Below, one piece after another: positions 5,064 to 5,424 of a stretch of DNA of 5,424 bases. Position numbers and translations under genes: made by a program. Origin of the DNA: Oxalobacteraceae bacterium. GTDB taxonomy: Bacteria > Pseudomonadota > Gammaproteobacteria > Burkholderiales > Burkholderiaceae_D. Each line of letters begins with the position of its first letter. Within the stretch, counting starts at the first letter, position 1. The notes under the pieces were generated by a model that saw only the letters and a program-made list of their open reading frames with translations, ran no database searches and was not told where the DNA came from. The stretch lies in NCBI GenBank assembly GCA_947446335.1, contig CANFGA010000250.1:1-5424 (forward strand). The letters run 5' to 3'.

Positions 5064-5424
5064 ATGACCTCTGTTTTCACCTCCAACGCGACCATTGCGT
5101 CGCCGGCGTTCGCCTTCGCGCTCGCCCTTGCAAGCTCTGCTGCATCCGCCCAGACCCCGGCGGAAAAACCGATCGGTTCGATCATCGTCACCGCTACCCG
5201 CACGCCGCAGCCGGCAAGCGACGTGCTCAGCGATACCGTCGTGATCGAACGCGACGAAATAGCGCGCGCCAGTTCGCTGACCGATCTGCTCGGGCGCCAG
5301 CGCGGCATCGAAATAGCGCGCAATGGCGGCGCCGGCAGCGCAGCATCGGTCTTCATCCGCGGTGCCAACGCCAATCAAAGCGTGGTGCTGATCGACGGCG
5401 TGCGCATCGGCTCGTCGACCACGG
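5064..5424 (+). CDS. btuB: BtuB-like TonB-dependent outer-membrane cobalamin receptor (N-terminus only)
   Basis: The frame opens at ATG 5064 and runs off the right edge after 120 full codons. Family members have about 600-700 residues, so only the signal peptide and part of the plug are present. The signal peptide ends near ASA|Q (residues 27-30); its n-region has no lysine or arginine, which is unusual. Next come the TonB box IIVTATRTPQP (40-50), which contacts TonB for energy coupling, and the start of the plug domain, with VIERDEIARASSLTDLLGRQRGIEI and VFIRGANANQSVVLIDGVRIG. These are typical of BtuB and related receptors that take corrinoids across the outer membrane. The cobalamin riboswitch directly upstream is the main reason to assign vitamin B12 as substrate. 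The ribosome site is poor: GAAG lies only 2 bases before the ATG. No other in-frame start close by gives a better signal peptide. Confidence 0.9.
   Translation, partial: MTSVFTSNATIASPAFAFALALASSAASAQTPAEKPIGSIIVTATRTPQPASDVLSDTVVIERDEIARASSLTDLLGRQRGIEIARNGGAGSAASVFIRGANANQSVVLIDGVRIGSSTT

Noticed and set aside
4818..5378. Minus-strand open frames across the riboswitch and btuB start
   Set aside because: The plus strand here has a well-conserved riboswitch and an exported receptor with signal peptide and TonB box. The antisense frames have low-complexity arginine/alanine-rich content.

Overview
The window is GC-rich and looks like a betaproteobacterial chromosome, most likely Burkholderiales and perhaps Oxalobacteraceae. 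The evidence is the codon use, a hrcA of the proteobacterial type, lipoproteins with a repeat type common in that group, and a cobalamin riboswitch ahead of a TonB-dependent receptor. The assignment is an inference from style; no marker gene is present. There are no mobile elements, rRNA or tRNA genes, or CRISPR arrays.

Layout. (1) Positions 1-1595 are on the minus strand: a HAD-family phosphatase (885-1595) followed by hrcA (1-794, C-terminus off the left edge). A 90-base gap between them holds a strong GC hairpin. (2) A 123-base divergent intergenic region (1596-1718) carries a palindromic ATTATAAT that gives a -10-like box on each strand, plus a short direct repeat. (3) On the plus strand, 1719-3176 encodes a lipoprotein phosphatase whose metal-binding motifs match the purple acid phosphatase signature (GDxG, GDxxY, GNHE, HH, GHxH). 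(4) After a 177-base gap with a promoter-like box and a leader hairpin come two adjacent paralogous lipoproteins (3354-3941 and 3980-4576). Each has a signal peptide with lipobox and two copies of a roughly 75-85-residue beta-rich repeat with a paired cysteine pattern. They probably form an operon. It is followed by an AT-rich stretch with a long inverted repeat and then a clear intrinsic terminator (4696-4724). (5) A good sigma70-type promoter (4749-4776) leads into a cobalamin riboswitch (about 4785-4973), a possible riboswitch-controlled terminator hairpin (4981-5016), and the start of a BtuB-like TonB-dependent receptor (5064 to the right edge).

How the parts work together. HrcA represses heat-shock chaperone genes in the cytoplasm. 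The HAD enzyme is a soluble phosphatase. The other four protein genes all encode exported products: a surface or periplasmic phosphatase, two small repeat lipoproteins of unknown role, and an outer-membrane corrinoid receptor switched off when cobalamin is plentiful. I see no sequence evidence linking the phosphatase or the repeat lipoproteins to cobalamin uptake. The terminator and new promoter separate those transcription units. The least understood items are the paired repeat lipoproteins and the purple-acid-phosphatase-like lipoprotein. I do not find a convincing entirely new system.
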